64,000 nt of DNA from Chengkuizengella axinellae. Its GTDB lineage: Bacteria > Bacillota > Bacilli > Paenibacillales > KCTC-33759. Below the pieces are notes generated by a model. The model did no database searches and had not been told where the DNA came from. It saw nothing but the letters and a program-made list of their open reading frames with translations. Shown here piece after piece: positions 53,207-60,490 of this stretch (the first letter of the stretch is position 1; every line of letters begins with the position of its first letter). Position numbers and translations under genes: made by a program. Location of the stretch: contig NZ_JAVAMP010000006.1 of NCBI RefSeq assembly GCF_030730905.1, positions 152,133-216,132 of the forward strand, given 5' to 3'.

Positions 53207-53890
53207 TTAAATGTCGCCTTTAAAGTTAGAATGTTGATTAATTCTATCTTCTATTATTTGCCTATCTTTTTTTTTGGAAAACACAAGCACTATGACAAAA
53301 GATATAAATAGTGGAAAGAAAACAAAGGTTGGGTCATTTTTATCTAATAAAAACAATACAACAAGTGATATAGCAAACATAACTAATATCGATACTAAAA
53401 AAATGACTTTATAGTTTCTTAAATCACTGCGTTGATCATAAAATGAATGTGGTGGTAACTCCACAAAGTTAAAACCTTTATCAAAATAGAATATTATAAA
53501 TGCTAATATGTAACATATTGCAGAAGTAACTATTTGTATAAACCCTGTCTGATTCACTATATCTAGTGATAGTAAATTGATTGCTAAAAGTTGAATTAAG
53601 ATAAAAGTTGCAGCTCCCACAACAGTAATAATAAAAGATTTCACTACCCTTACTCTTAAAACTAATACAAAAAAACTAATTAGTATTAACAATTGAACAA
53701 ATGTGTCAATCAATACTAAACCCCATTCAATTCGCAATACATAAGATAAAAATGAATTAATAAATGCTATTGAAAATATTTGAAACCAGTACCTTAATAT
53801 AGGCATTGTAAAAAGCTTGAAAATAACCACTAATATAGCAAACGTATCTAAAATCCCAAGAAATAGATACAAATAGCCTTCTGAATTCAC
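53207..53890 (-). CDS. AgrC-like membrane sensor lacking a kinase domain
   Basis: The protein has about 227 residues with six or seven membrane helices (LYLFLGILDTFAILVVIFKL, INSFLSYVLRIEWGLVLIDT, VIFLVSILVMFAISLVVLF), the layout of the AgrC sensor half. It ends with a short Lys-rich tail after the last helix, where AgrC would continue into HisKA and HATPase domains. A GTG at 53890 lies eleven bases after AAAGGTGG. It lies between agrB and the AgrD-like gene. Confidence 0.6.
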   Translation of the reverse strand: MNSEGYLYLFLGILDTFAILVVIFKLFTMPILRYWFQIFSIAFINSFLSYVLRIEWGLVLIDTFVQLLILISFFVLVLRVRVVKSFIITVVGAATFILIQLLAINLLSLDIVNQTGFIQIVTSAICYILAFIIFYFDKGFNFVELPPHSFYDQRSDLRNYKVIFLVSILVMFAISLVVLFLLDKNDPTFVFFPLFISFVIVLVFSKKKDRQIIEDRINQHSNFKGDI

Positions 53891-53930
53891 TTTTTTTAAT
53901 CCCACCTTTTTTTATTTTAATTTAACTGTA

Positions 53931-54440
53931 TTATACCCTTAACCTAATTAATGATATTGCTTGAATAAAAAAGCAAAAAGCAATTTCAGATGATTGTAAA
54001 ACAAAATTGCTAGATACAATTATAACTGATATAACTTTAAAGTATGGATTAACTGATTTAGGTATCCTTGTGTTTTTTTGAACATTTGACGGAGAAAAAA
54101 TCAATACTATTAACAAACTAATGACATTGAATGTAAATACTAATGTTGGTGATAAATTGATTAAAAAAGCAAGAACAAACAATAACACTGAAACTATAGT
54201 ACATACATCAACTGACTTAAAATGAAATCCACCCGAAAATATTCTTAATAATGCAAAGCTTGATATAGCTACTATTGCACCTTTCAAATCACCTAATAAC
54301 AACCCTGCAATTACCGTAAATACAATCACTAAAATAGTATTCAATAACACAATTAAGCTGTAGTTCATTATTTCAACATCGGCTGAGGGTTCGTGTTTTT
54401 TTATTTCTTGGGAAATTTTGTTTGCGAATGATTCTATCAT
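53931..54440 (-). CDS. AgrB-family peptide-processing protease
   Basis: Membrane cysteine protease of 169 residues that cleaves and cyclises AgrD peptides. The catalytic pair lies in FSGGFHFKSVDVCTIVS (His and Cys seven residues apart), and SPSNVQKNTRIPKS is the conserved loop (usual YAP..N.N.P). Five or so membrane helices are visible. ATG 54440 follows GGGAGG; an earlier in-frame ATG at 54518 adds 26 atypical residues. It heads the operon agrB-sensor-agrD-lytTR. Confidence 0.85.
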   Translation of the reverse strand: MIESFANKISQEIKKHEPSADVEIMNYSLIVLLNTILVIVFTVIAGLLLGDLKGAIVAISSFALLRIFSGGFHFKSVDVCTIVSVLLFVLAFLINLSPTLVFTFNVISLLIVLIFSPSNVQKNTRIPKSVNPYFKVISVIIVSSNFVLQSSEIAFCFFIQAISLIRLRV

Positions 54441-54569
54441 TGTTGTGTCCTCCCTAAATTCAACTATAGATATATTCAACAATCTAATCAATGGAATATT
54501 TTTCTTCTTTATATACATTTTCTTTCCAGTGTATAATTAGACAAAAAACTAGAAAGGAAAATTTAGCAT

Positions 54570-55013
54570 TTGAAAAAGACAATCATTAAAATGACAGAGA
54601 GAAAACAACTTATAACTTTATTAAAACGTTCAATAGATATACCTTTAAAACGAGTCGTAGCGATTCGCGCTCCATATTGGGATGCATTAATAAATAATTT
54701 ACCCAAAGTTTTTGAAATGGAAGAAAAAACACTCGTCCTTGACCATAGAATAACAGTAAGATATATAATGCAAATTCCATTTTCACAATTAAAAGTTGAA
54801 TTAGATCAAACTAGACTAAATAAACTTATTGAGTTATTAGAAAAAGTAGTTGTAATTCCACCGAGATCATACAACAAGAACTCCTACTACACAGTAAAAG
54901 AAATGTCTGACAGTCTATCTTCTACCGAAGAGAGTATAATCGAACGACTAGAAAAAGGAGAGTTTAAAGGGGCATTTATCGATAAAAAAGGTCAATGGTT
55001 AATTCCTAAATGA
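54570..55013 (+). CDS. Hypothetical protein with excisionase-like HTH end
   Basis: The protein has 147 residues. The first 100 residues are not recognised. The C-terminal 45, YYTVKEMSDSLSSTEESIIE followed by RLEKGEFKGAFIDKKGQWLI, look like an excisionase/MerR-type DNA-binding unit. TTG 54570 lies eleven bases after AAAGGA; an ATG at 54591 has no site. It is divergent from the agr-like operon, with a TATAAT between them. Confidence 0.55.
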   Translation: MKKTIIKMTERKQLITLLKRSIDIPLKRVVAIRAPYWDALINNLPKVFEMEEKTLVLDHRITVRYIMQIPFSQLKVELDQTRLNKLIELLEKVVVIPPRSYNKNSYYTVKEMSDSLSSTEESIIERLEKGEFKGAFIDKKGQWLIPK

Positions 55014-55050
55014 ACTAAACCCAATCAATAATGACTGGGTTTTTATATTG

Positions 55051-55509
55051 CTATTTTACTTTAATAACATCACCTTGTTTAAGTGAACCGTTAAGAGCTT
55101 GATTGACTAAATTATTATCAAAGAATTGAACTATATTACCACTAGAATCGTATGCTTGGATTGCTCCTTTGTATACACTTATAATCTCATATTGATTTTC
55201 AATTGTTGAAACTGCTGCTGGATCACGTACTACAAAGTAATAAAATGCTGTAAATATAGCTACACCCCAAAACAACTTTTTAAAATTAAATTCTTCTTCG
55301 TATTCTTCTTCATCATCTTCGATTTCATCTTCATAAAATCGTTTAGATGGCTTGATTTTATAGTAGCAATACCTACAAGGGTTATAAACCGATCCTTTCC
55401 CTTTGCACACATCACATTTGCTCCCATTTGCAATACCATCTTTGCAATCTTCTTCTGGACAAGGATCAACCATTTTTTGAGTATTGTTACACACTTTACA
55501 TCTACCCAA
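55051..55509 (-). CDS. Membrane protein with DnaJ-like zinc-finger repeats
   Basis: The protein has about 152 residues. The N terminus carries DnaJ-type CxxC repeats (CKVCNN, CPEEDC, CDVCKGKGS, CRYCYY), a highly acidic stretch (EDDEEEYEEEF), one membrane helix (LFWGVAIFTAFYYFVV) and a C-terminal extracytoplasmic beta part. TTG 55509 lies eight bases after AGGAGG and overlaps the preceding gene. Its partner and role are unknown; position suggests a mobile-element gene linked to the partition module. Confidence 0.6.
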   Translation of the reverse strand: MGRCKVCNNTQKMVDPCPEEDCKDGIANGSKCDVCKGKGSVYNPCRYCYYKIKPSKRFYEDEIEDDEEEYEEEFNFKKLFWGVAIFTAFYYFVVRDPAAVSTIENQYEIISVYKGAIQAYDSSGNIVQFFDNNLVNQALNGSLKQGDVIKVK

Positions 55510-55783
55510 CTCCCCCACCTCCTAATAATTCTCTTTTTCCAGTTTGATGATCTAGGTATGGTGTGACTCTATAAAATTCATTAACGTTATATTTATCCTG
55601 TACGCTTCTCACAAATTGCGGATCGTTCAAAGCTGTAGTAATAATAAATTCAGCTAGTGAAGTGTGCCTTTGGTCACATGAAATTGATAATCTTTTTAGG
55701 TTTATGAAATCAAAATTGGAAAGGGAAACATTAACCCTATTTACCTTTTTCCCCCCTACTCCCCTACTGTCCTTTTTGAACAT
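55502..55783 (-). CDS. Small hypothetical protein, possible ribbon-helix-helix
   Basis: The protein has 93 residues. KVNRVNVSLSNFDFINLKRL reads as a strand followed by helices like ribbon-helix-helix DNA-binding proteins, and TSLAEFIITTALNDPQFVRS completes a second helix. The tail is glycine-rich (LLGGGGVG). GGAGGGAG lies before the ATG. It is part of the leftward group parM-parR-small protein-this gene. Confidence 0.5.
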   Translation of the reverse strand: MFKKDSRGVGGKKVNRVNVSLSNFDFINLKRLSISCDQRHTSLAEFIITTALNDPQFVRSVQDKYNVNEFYRVTPYLDHQTGKRELLGGGGVG

Positions 55784-55839
55784 TGTTTTGCTCCCTCCTT
55801 AGTAATTTCAAAATTTGAAGGTGTTACAATGTTACGCTG

Positions 55840-55974
55840 TTACACTCGTTTCTTTGATAGGGGAGAGGGTTTATCATCCTCTAATTTTAGCTGTTCCTCT
55901 CCTTCTGCAGTAATTAACACTGTAATTCCCTCTTGTTCTAATTTTTCAAACAATCGTTTCAATTGATCTTTCAT
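55840..55974 (-). CDS. Small acidic/basic protein in the partition operon
   Basis: Forty-four residues: QLKRLFEKLEQEGITVLITA followed by EGEEQLKLEDDKPSPLSKKR. GGAAGTTAAC precedes the ATG, and the gene sits 13 bases after the ParR-like gene. No family is recognised. The regular coding pattern, site and spacing support it as a real gene. Confidence 0.5.
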   Translation of the reverse strand: MKDQLKRLFEKLEQEGITVLITAEGEEQLKLEDDKPSPLSKKRV

Positions 55975-55987
55975 GTTAACTTCCTCC

Positions 55988-56206
55988 CTAATTTAATAAA
56001 TTTAAAATCTCGCTTTCATCATTATTGGAAACTGGTTTATTGACTGGGTGAACAACCGCTTTTTCCTTTCCTTCCATCCTGTTGAACAATAACTCTCTTA
56101 TATATGAAGAACGATTTTTACTCTGCTCGTTTAACCAACTTAAAATATTCATGTGGTGCTGATTCTTTGGGTTGAAAACTACTTGAACATTAATTTGCCC
56201 TTTCAT
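55988..56206 (-). CDS. ParR-like centromere-binding protein
   Basis: The protein has about 72 residues. INVQVVFNPKNQHHMNILSW is the strand and first helix and SKNRSSYIRELLFNRMEGK the second helix of a ribbon-helix-helix fold. ATG 56206 follows GGAAGGTGGC and overlaps the end of the ParM-like gene. Small size and place directly after parM fit ParR, which binds the iterons upstream and caps the filament. Confidence 0.7.
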   Translation of the reverse strand: MKGQINVQVVFNPKNQHHMNILSWLNEQSKNRSSYIRELLFNRMEGKEKAVVHPVNKPVSNNDESEILNLLN

Positions 56207-56999
56207 ATGCCACCTTCCCCATTTCATACATTCCTAGAGCGTTAGCGAAGTGTTGATTATGGTGAATTGTTATTTGACTGTTTGGGTACTGTTCTTTTAC
56301 AAAAGCATCCATTTCAGAAGCCATTCCACCAATCAACATGATCCTTTTGTTAAAGTCGCCCCATTTCTTTTCTAGCTTAAATTTAATACCCTGCATAATT
56401 GATCTATAATCTGTATCCACTAAGCTTTCAAATCCAAAATCAAAGGTATGGCTTCGGCTGTCTGTTAACCTTCGATTGCGGATCGCGATAGCGTGGATAG
56501 TAGATGATCCAAAATCAAGGATGTTTAAGTCATTATGTAATGGTACTGAGTAATAAGCTGCCATCCCTTCAGGAGCCACACCAACATTATGAATTGTTAC
56601 TCTATAATCCTTGTGATTGACTTTAAAATGTTTTGTACCAACTATCATGCTTTTAAGCCTTTCTCTTTCCTTTGGTGTGTTTATGCCAAAAGGATTACCG
56701 ACCACAATGCTAAAATCTGTTGAAGGTATTCTACTTACAGCTGCAAATAAATTAATTAAAGTTACTGTGTTCGATTTGTGCCAATCTGGAGAGTTAAGAT
56801 AGTTTTGCCCTTCCCTGTCAGCAAGATCACCCACAAAAAACTTTTGATTTTCGTATTCTATGATCATGTTTTGATCATCCAGAGGTATTTCCCCTCTTAA
56901 CTCTCTGAATGTTGAAACACTTGATAAATGACTTTGTATGCCTCCTCTCCATTTGATCTTTGTTTTGTACTTCCCAACGTCTGCACCGATCGTAATCAT
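56190..56999 (-). CDS. ParM-like actin-type ATPase
   Basis: The protein has 269 residues with actin-fold motifs in order: GADVGKYKTKIKW (phosphate 1), NILDFGSSTIHAIAI (phosphate 2) and IMLIGGMASEMDAF (adenosine). It forms filaments that push apart plasmid or phage-plasmid copies. AAAGGAG lies before the ATG. Two 21-base iterons lie 16-78 bases upstream, the usual place of parC. Such type II systems are unusual in ordinary chromosomes, so the element may live or have lived as a plasmid. Confidence 0.82.
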   Translation of the reverse strand: MITIGADVGKYKTKIKWRGGIQSHLSSVSTFRELRGEIPLDDQNMIIEYENQKFFVGDLADREGQNYLNSPDWHKSNTVTLINLFAAVSRIPSTDFSIVVGNPFGINTPKERERLKSMIVGTKHFKVNHKDYRVTIHNVGVAPEGMAAYYSVPLHNDLNILDFGSSTIHAIAIRNRRLTDSRSHTFDFGFESLVDTDYRSIMQGIKFKLEKKWGDFNKRIMLIGGMASEMDAFVKEQYPNSQITIHHNQHFANALGMYEMGKVAYERAN

Positions 57000-57014
57000 T
57001 TCACCACTCCTTTG

Positions 57015-57077
57015 GATGTTATCTAGATATTATCTAGCACCTAAAATAGTTGTTTAGATGTTATCTGGATATTATCT
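57015..57077 (-). repeat. parC-like iterons
   Basis: Two direct 21-base repeats, GATGTTATCTAGATATTATCT (57015-57035) is quoted only in part here as GATGTTATCTAGATATTATC, and the second with G for A (57057-57077), lie 42 bases apart. Each holds TTATCT twice about ten bases apart, so four copies face the same side of the helix. They precede the ParM-like gene and probably bind ParR and control the operon. Confidence 0.7.
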
Positions 57078-57200
57078 TTTTGCGATTTGTTAAAAGCTTA
57101 TGAGGTACTGCTTGTCCGTTATTCAAATTAATTTTCAAAATGTTTAATTAGTTATAAATTTGGACAAAATGATAGTAATTAAAGGGAGGAATGATAATTC

Positions 57201-57425
57201 ATGTTCGGATTGGGGAAACCACGTAGTAATTTTGGTAAATGGATTGATAGGAAAGGTTTGAAACAACAATGGATTTCTAACAAAAGTGGTGTAAGTCACG
57301 GTACCATTAGTCAGTTAGCAATAAATGATGATAGAGTACCTACATATAGAAATGCTCAAAAAATAATAAAAGCCCTAAGAGAAGTAGATCCTTCTGTTAA
57401 AGCTGATCAATTTTGGGATTTATGA
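57201..57425 (+). CDS. XRE-family regulator
   Basis: The protein has 74 residues: a Cro/CI-type helix-turn-helix (KQQWISNKSGVSHGTISQLA) with a short C-terminal helix (NAQKIIKALREVDPSVKADQ). AAAGGGAGG lies before the ATG. It is divergent from the partition operon and followed by a small Cys-rich gene 15 bases on, as in phage control regions. Confidence 0.82.
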   Translation: MFGLGKPRSNFGKWIDRKGLKQQWISNKSGVSHGTISQLAINDDRVPTYRNAQKIIKALREVDPSVKADQFWDL

Positions 57426-57439
57426 AAGGGGATGAAAAA

Positions 57440-57556
57440 ATGAAATGTTTATACTGTAAAAAGCAGATTAGTAAGAAACATAACTTTTGCAATAATAAAT
57501 GTAAAAAACTAAAAATTAAAAGAAACATGGAGCAATTATTATCTTTAAGCTGTTAG
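57440..57556 (+). CDS. Tiny zinc-finger-like peptide
   Basis: Thirty-eight residues with CLYCKKQISKKHNFCNNKCK, a CxxC...CxxxC pattern for one zinc. AGGGG lies before the ATG, and the gene follows the XRE gene after 14 bases. Such single-zinc peptides are common in phages and plasmids; function unknown. Confidence 0.55.
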   Translation: MKCLYCKKQISKKHNFCNNKCKKLKIKRNMEQLLSLSC

Positions 57557-57567
57557 AATGCAACTAT

Positions 57568-57708
57568 TTGTAAAATATTAGAAGTTTTGATATAATAGAA
57601 TTACACTTGAACTGCATACCACCGACAATGTATGCGCTCATTTTTCCACATGGTTTCACTAGGGATGAAGCCGAACCACTGACTTTTAATAGTCGGTGGT
57701 TTTTTTTA
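57568..57708 (+). ncRNA. Small RNA gene with strong promoter and terminator
   Basis: TTGTAA (57568-57573) and TATAAT (57591-57596) are exactly 17 bases apart, close to consensus. The predicted RNA starts near 57603 and ends at a ten-pair stem (AACCACTGAC with GTCGGTGGTT) followed by T8 near 57708, giving about 105 bases. No ribosome binding site or likely ORF is inside. Its 3' end faces the 3' end of a small membrane-peptide gene on the other strand, the layout of type I antitoxin RNAs. Confidence 0.6.
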
Positions 57709-57747
57709 TATTTAAAAAAATCATTTGGAGCATCGTTAGAAAAGATT

Positions 57748-57900
57748 TTATATTCCTCCTGCTTGTATTATTCCAGGAGTATTAATTCCAAAACTACCAG
57801 AATCAATTTGTTGTTCCAGTGTATAATCTCTAACCCCAAGTAAAATTATAACCAATAAAATAATCAACACTAACACCACTGCTATAAATGAGCTCATATC
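57748..57900 (-). CDS. Small membrane peptide, possible type I toxin
   Basis: Fifty residues: a membrane helix right at the N terminus (MSSFIAVVLVLIILLVIILL) followed by a Gly/Ile-rich tail (SGSFGINTPGIIQAGGI). GGAGGTG lies seven bases before the ATG. It converges with the small RNA gene 40 bases beyond its stop. A toxin role is inferred from size, hydrophobicity and the opposing RNA; no known family matches, and the tail is unusual for such toxins. Confidence 0.5.
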   Translation of the reverse strand, partial: DMSSFIAVVLVLIILLVIILLGVRDYTLEQQIDSGSFGINTPGIIQAGGI

Positions 57901-58002
57901 TTTCACCTCCATATTTTCATACTATATACTATGTTAATAGACCTGATTTGGTATAGGACAGGTGATCTTAGACAAGCGCATATTTTACTCCTAAACGAAA
58001 AA

Positions 58003-58135
58003 TAACCATCCATAAAGGTGGTTATTATCTTCCAAATGGTGAATCATAATCCCTAGCCATAATAATCTTTATATCTTGTGTATCTCCACTATTACATTCT
58101 ATATAGCCACCTTTACATATACAAAAAAGAAACAT
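58003..58135 (-). other. Possible gene remnant and hairpin in a 427-base gap
   Basis: The gap from 57901 to 58327 holds no convincing full gene. A minus-strand frame from 58135 to 58025 reads CICKGGYIECNSGDTQDIKI followed by IMARDYDSPFGR, which looks coding but has no ribosome binding site, so it may be the 3' end of a lost gene. A hairpin follows (AATAACCA with TGGTTATT, 58003-58028). Nothing else is seen. Confidence 0.3.
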
Positions 58136-58327
58136 TACTATTTGTAATACGACATTGTTTTGTTGGGAGAAACCCTATGTATTGTGAAACTAATCAATTT
58201 AAAATGGTGGGTATTCTAAAATTGCTATACACACCTAATAGTTAAGGAAAGGAATACATGTTTCACTATAATAATTGTAATTACTTTTTACCGTTAAGAT
58301 TTAATATACAGGTAATACAGCCTTATT

Positions 58328-58873
58328 TTATAAATCAAAGACTCTTTCAAACAATTCGTCAGGTTGGGGTAATGCTGCTTCTGTGTGTTCAAAGGTTCTG
58401 TTAGCAGCTTTGAATCCATTATCACTAACATTCAACAAAACGTGTCCATCTTTTTTTATTTTATTTACATTTCTTTGAACACTTTGTTTATTCCACATTG
58501 TATTATTCATATTTGGAGCAATATAAATTGTTTTGTCGTAGTTTAGAACACAACAACTTAATAAGTCATCTCCCACTCCATTTCCAATTTTATATAGAAA
58601 GTTAGCCGAACATGGGATAATAAGAAACTTTGTTATATTAACTACTAAATTAACATGGGGAACTTTTAATCCTTGAAATTGGAATAGATCATCATAAACA
58701 TGGTCACAAGTAGACATTAATGCAAGTGGACTAATAAATTTTTTAGCATTCTTAGTTAAAATAATATCAAGAGAACAATTTATTTTTTTTCTTATATAAG
58801 ACAGATATATAGGTAAATTAATGGCACCTATCGTACCTGTTACTCCAATTAATATCTTTAAATCATTATCCAT
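58328..58873 (-). CDS. HFCD-family flavoprotein (EpiD/LanD-like Cys decarboxylase)
   Basis: Flavoprotein of about 182 residues of the homo-oligomeric flavin-containing Cys decarboxylase family. ILIGVTGTIGAINLPIYL is the N-terminal FMN strand, His73 in KVPHVNLVV is the catalytic histidine, PCSAN at 87-91 is the PASANT motif, and PNMNNTMW at 120-127 is the substrate-clamp motif. EpiD-type members oxidatively decarboxylate the C-terminal Cys of RiPP precursors. ATG 58873 follows GGAGGG by eight bases. It diverges from a radical SAM gene followed by a precursor ending in Cys, so a peptide substrate is much more likely than the CoA-pathway intermediate used by Dfp. Confidence 0.85.
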   Translation of the reverse strand: MDNDLKILIGVTGTIGAINLPIYLSYIRKKINCSLDIILTKNAKKFISPLALMSTCDHVYDDLFQFQGLKVPHVNLVVNITKFLIIPCSANFLYKIGNGVGDDLLSCCVLNYDKTIYIAPNMNNTMWNKQSVQRNVNKIKKDGHVLLNVSDNGFKAANRTFEHTEAALPQPDELFERVFDL

Positions 58874-59012
58874 AGATTTCACCCTCCATATGTTTTCAAT
58901 GTTTATTTAAAAATTGTAACTTTATAGTTATAATAAAAATAATTGTCTCAAATGTATAATATTATACTGGTTTATCCATAATATTTTTTGAAAAGGAGGT
59001 GTATCATTTTTA

Positions 59013-59984
59013 ATGAATAACTCAGCTCTCGATATATCAGTACTCGGTAAGTATCTATCCGATAGATCACAAGAGTTTATTATTTTCCCTACAGAAAAAT
59101 GCAACTTCAGATGCACATATTGCTATGAAGACTACACACTTGGACGTATGTCTAAAGATACTATTTCAGGAGTGAAAGCTTTATTTAAACGACGCGCCTC
59201 AGATCTAGATAATTTATACATATCTTGGTTTGGAGGAGAGCCTTTAATAGCGGATGATATTGTTCTTGATATATCTGCTTATGCTTCTCAACTGATACAG
59301 ATGTATCCAGGATTAAAGTATCGATCTTCTATGACAACTAACGGATATTATTTAACACCTCCCACATTTTCTAAATTGACAGCAGTGGGGGTTTTAGACT
59401 ACCAAATATCTCTTGATGGATCAAAGGAGACACATGATCGTACAAGAATTTTATCTGGAGGAAAAGAAACTTTTGATATCATTTGGGAAAACTTACTAAG
59501 TATTCGTGATAGTTCAGAGCCTGTTACAATCACACTTCGTGTGCATTTTGATAGCGAAACGATTACGCAAATTGATCAATTGATTGAAGATATTAAGCGG
59601 GAGTTTATACATGATATACGTTTTTCTGTTCTCTTCAAGACAATAGATCGTTTAGGAGGTCCAAATGATGACAAAATAAAGGTATTCTCCTTCGAAGAAA
59701 AAAAAATAGCGCTCAAAACACTAAAACATAAACTTTATGGTAAAGATTTTGTTGAGACTGAAGAGCCGTATGTCTGTTATGCTTCAAGACCTAACTCCTT
59801 AACGATTCGTGCAGATGGTAGTATAGGGAAATGTACTGTTGCTTTAAATGATTCACGTAATAATATAGGGAAGTTAAACCCAAATGGTACTCTCGAACTA
59901 AATGAACAAAAAATAGCATATTGGTTACGTGGTTTTTCAACTTTAGACCTTGCAACTTTAAGTTGTCCATTGTTGAATGACTAA
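59013..59984 (+). CDS. Radical SAM RiPP maturase with short SPASM/twitch domain
   Basis: Radical SAM enzyme of 323 residues. The [4Fe-4S] cluster motif is CNFRCTYCYED (Cys30, Cys34, Cys37), followed by ISWFGGEPL (SAM-binding GGEP) and MTTNGYYL and ISLDGSKETHDRTR, as in peptide maturases. The C-terminal part has C-x13-G-x4-C (YVC..DGSIGKC) as in SPASM domains, but then only one further Cys near the end (LATLSCPLLND), so it is a shortened, twitch-like version. AGGAGG lies 13 bases before the ATG, rather far. The precursor gene follows after 75 bases. Confidence 0.88.
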   Translation: MNNSALDISVLGKYLSDRSQEFIIFPTEKCNFRCTYCYEDYTLGRMSKDTISGVKALFKRRASDLDNLYISWFGGEPLIADDIVLDISAYASQLIQMYPGLKYRSSMTTNGYYLTPPTFSKLTAVGVLDYQISLDGSKETHDRTRILSGGKETFDIIWENLLSIRDSSEPVTITLRVHFDSETITQIDQLIEDIKREFIHDIRFSVLFKTIDRLGGPNDDKIKVFSFEEKKIALKTLKHKLYGKDFVETEEPYVCYASRPNSLTIRADGSIGKCTVALNDSRNNIGKLNPNGTLELNEQKIAYWLRGFSTLDLATLSCPLLND

Positions 59985-60059
59985 AATTCATCAATGAACT
60001 ATTTTTTTAAAACGTTTTATTTAAGTTTAGATAATATTAACAATTTAGGAGGTAAAATA

Positions 60060-60251
60060 ATGGCTACTGAAAACAATCTAATTACAGCTGATGAAACAGG
60101 AAAAATTACTATTAATCATCCAGAGATCATAGATTTTATTAAAGGTGTTAGTATGAATTCAAACTTGGATAATGTTATGAATACTGAGGGACATGTTATT
60201 AAGCCTGAGGATTTAATATCAGCTGGTGTTATTAATAACAATTTTTGCTAA
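60060..60251 (+). CDS. RiPP precursor peptide ending in a single Cys
   Basis: The peptide has 63 residues. The leader-like front is MATENNLITADETGKITINH followed by PEIIDFIKGVSMNSNLDNVM, and the end is EDLISAGVINNNFC, with its only Cys at the very C terminus. AGGAGG lies seven bases before ATG 60060; an in-frame ATG at 59994 has no such site. A terminal Cys is just what an HFCD decarboxylase needs, and the radical SAM enzyme is encoded directly upstream. A terminator follows. Assignment as precursor is an inference from context. Confidence 0.72.
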   Translation: MATENNLITADETGKITINHPEIIDFIKGVSMNSNLDNVMNTEGHVIKPEDLISAGVINNNFC

Positions 60252-60276
60252 GAGGATAACAATAATTCTAGATTGC

Positions 60277-60308
60277 AGCTAACACTTATTATAGTGTTAG
60301 CTTTTCTT
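60277..60308 (+). terminator. Terminator of the RiPP operon
   Basis: AGCTAACACT and AGTGTTAGCT form a ten-pair stem around a six-base loop, followed by TTTTCTTT. It lies 26 bases after the precursor stop. Confidence 0.88.
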
Positions 60309-60350
60309 TATAATTGTCTAGTAATCCCTTCACAGCTCGTCATTTTCATC

Positions 60351-60483
60351 CTATACATAGATTGAAACTAAAAAATTTTGTGTTTTTTTATCAATTGTGT
60401 TTCCATCTTTTGGTGCATCAGGAAATAAATTAGGGGTCCCAATCATTAATAATTTTTGTTAACTTGATTAATTTTGTATTCAT
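60351..60483 (-). pseudogene. Frameshifted DUF1871-like small gene
   Basis: From ATG 60483, with GAGGTGATATTCTT before it, the frame reads KLIKLTKIINDWDP and stops in a CCCC run. Removing one C lets it continue as NLFPDAPKDGNTIDKKTQNF and end at 60351. The joined product resembles DUF1871 proteins (WDP..LFP.AP). The gene follows the YolD-like gene after seven bases. Confidence 0.55.
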
Positions 60484-60490
60484 AAGAATA

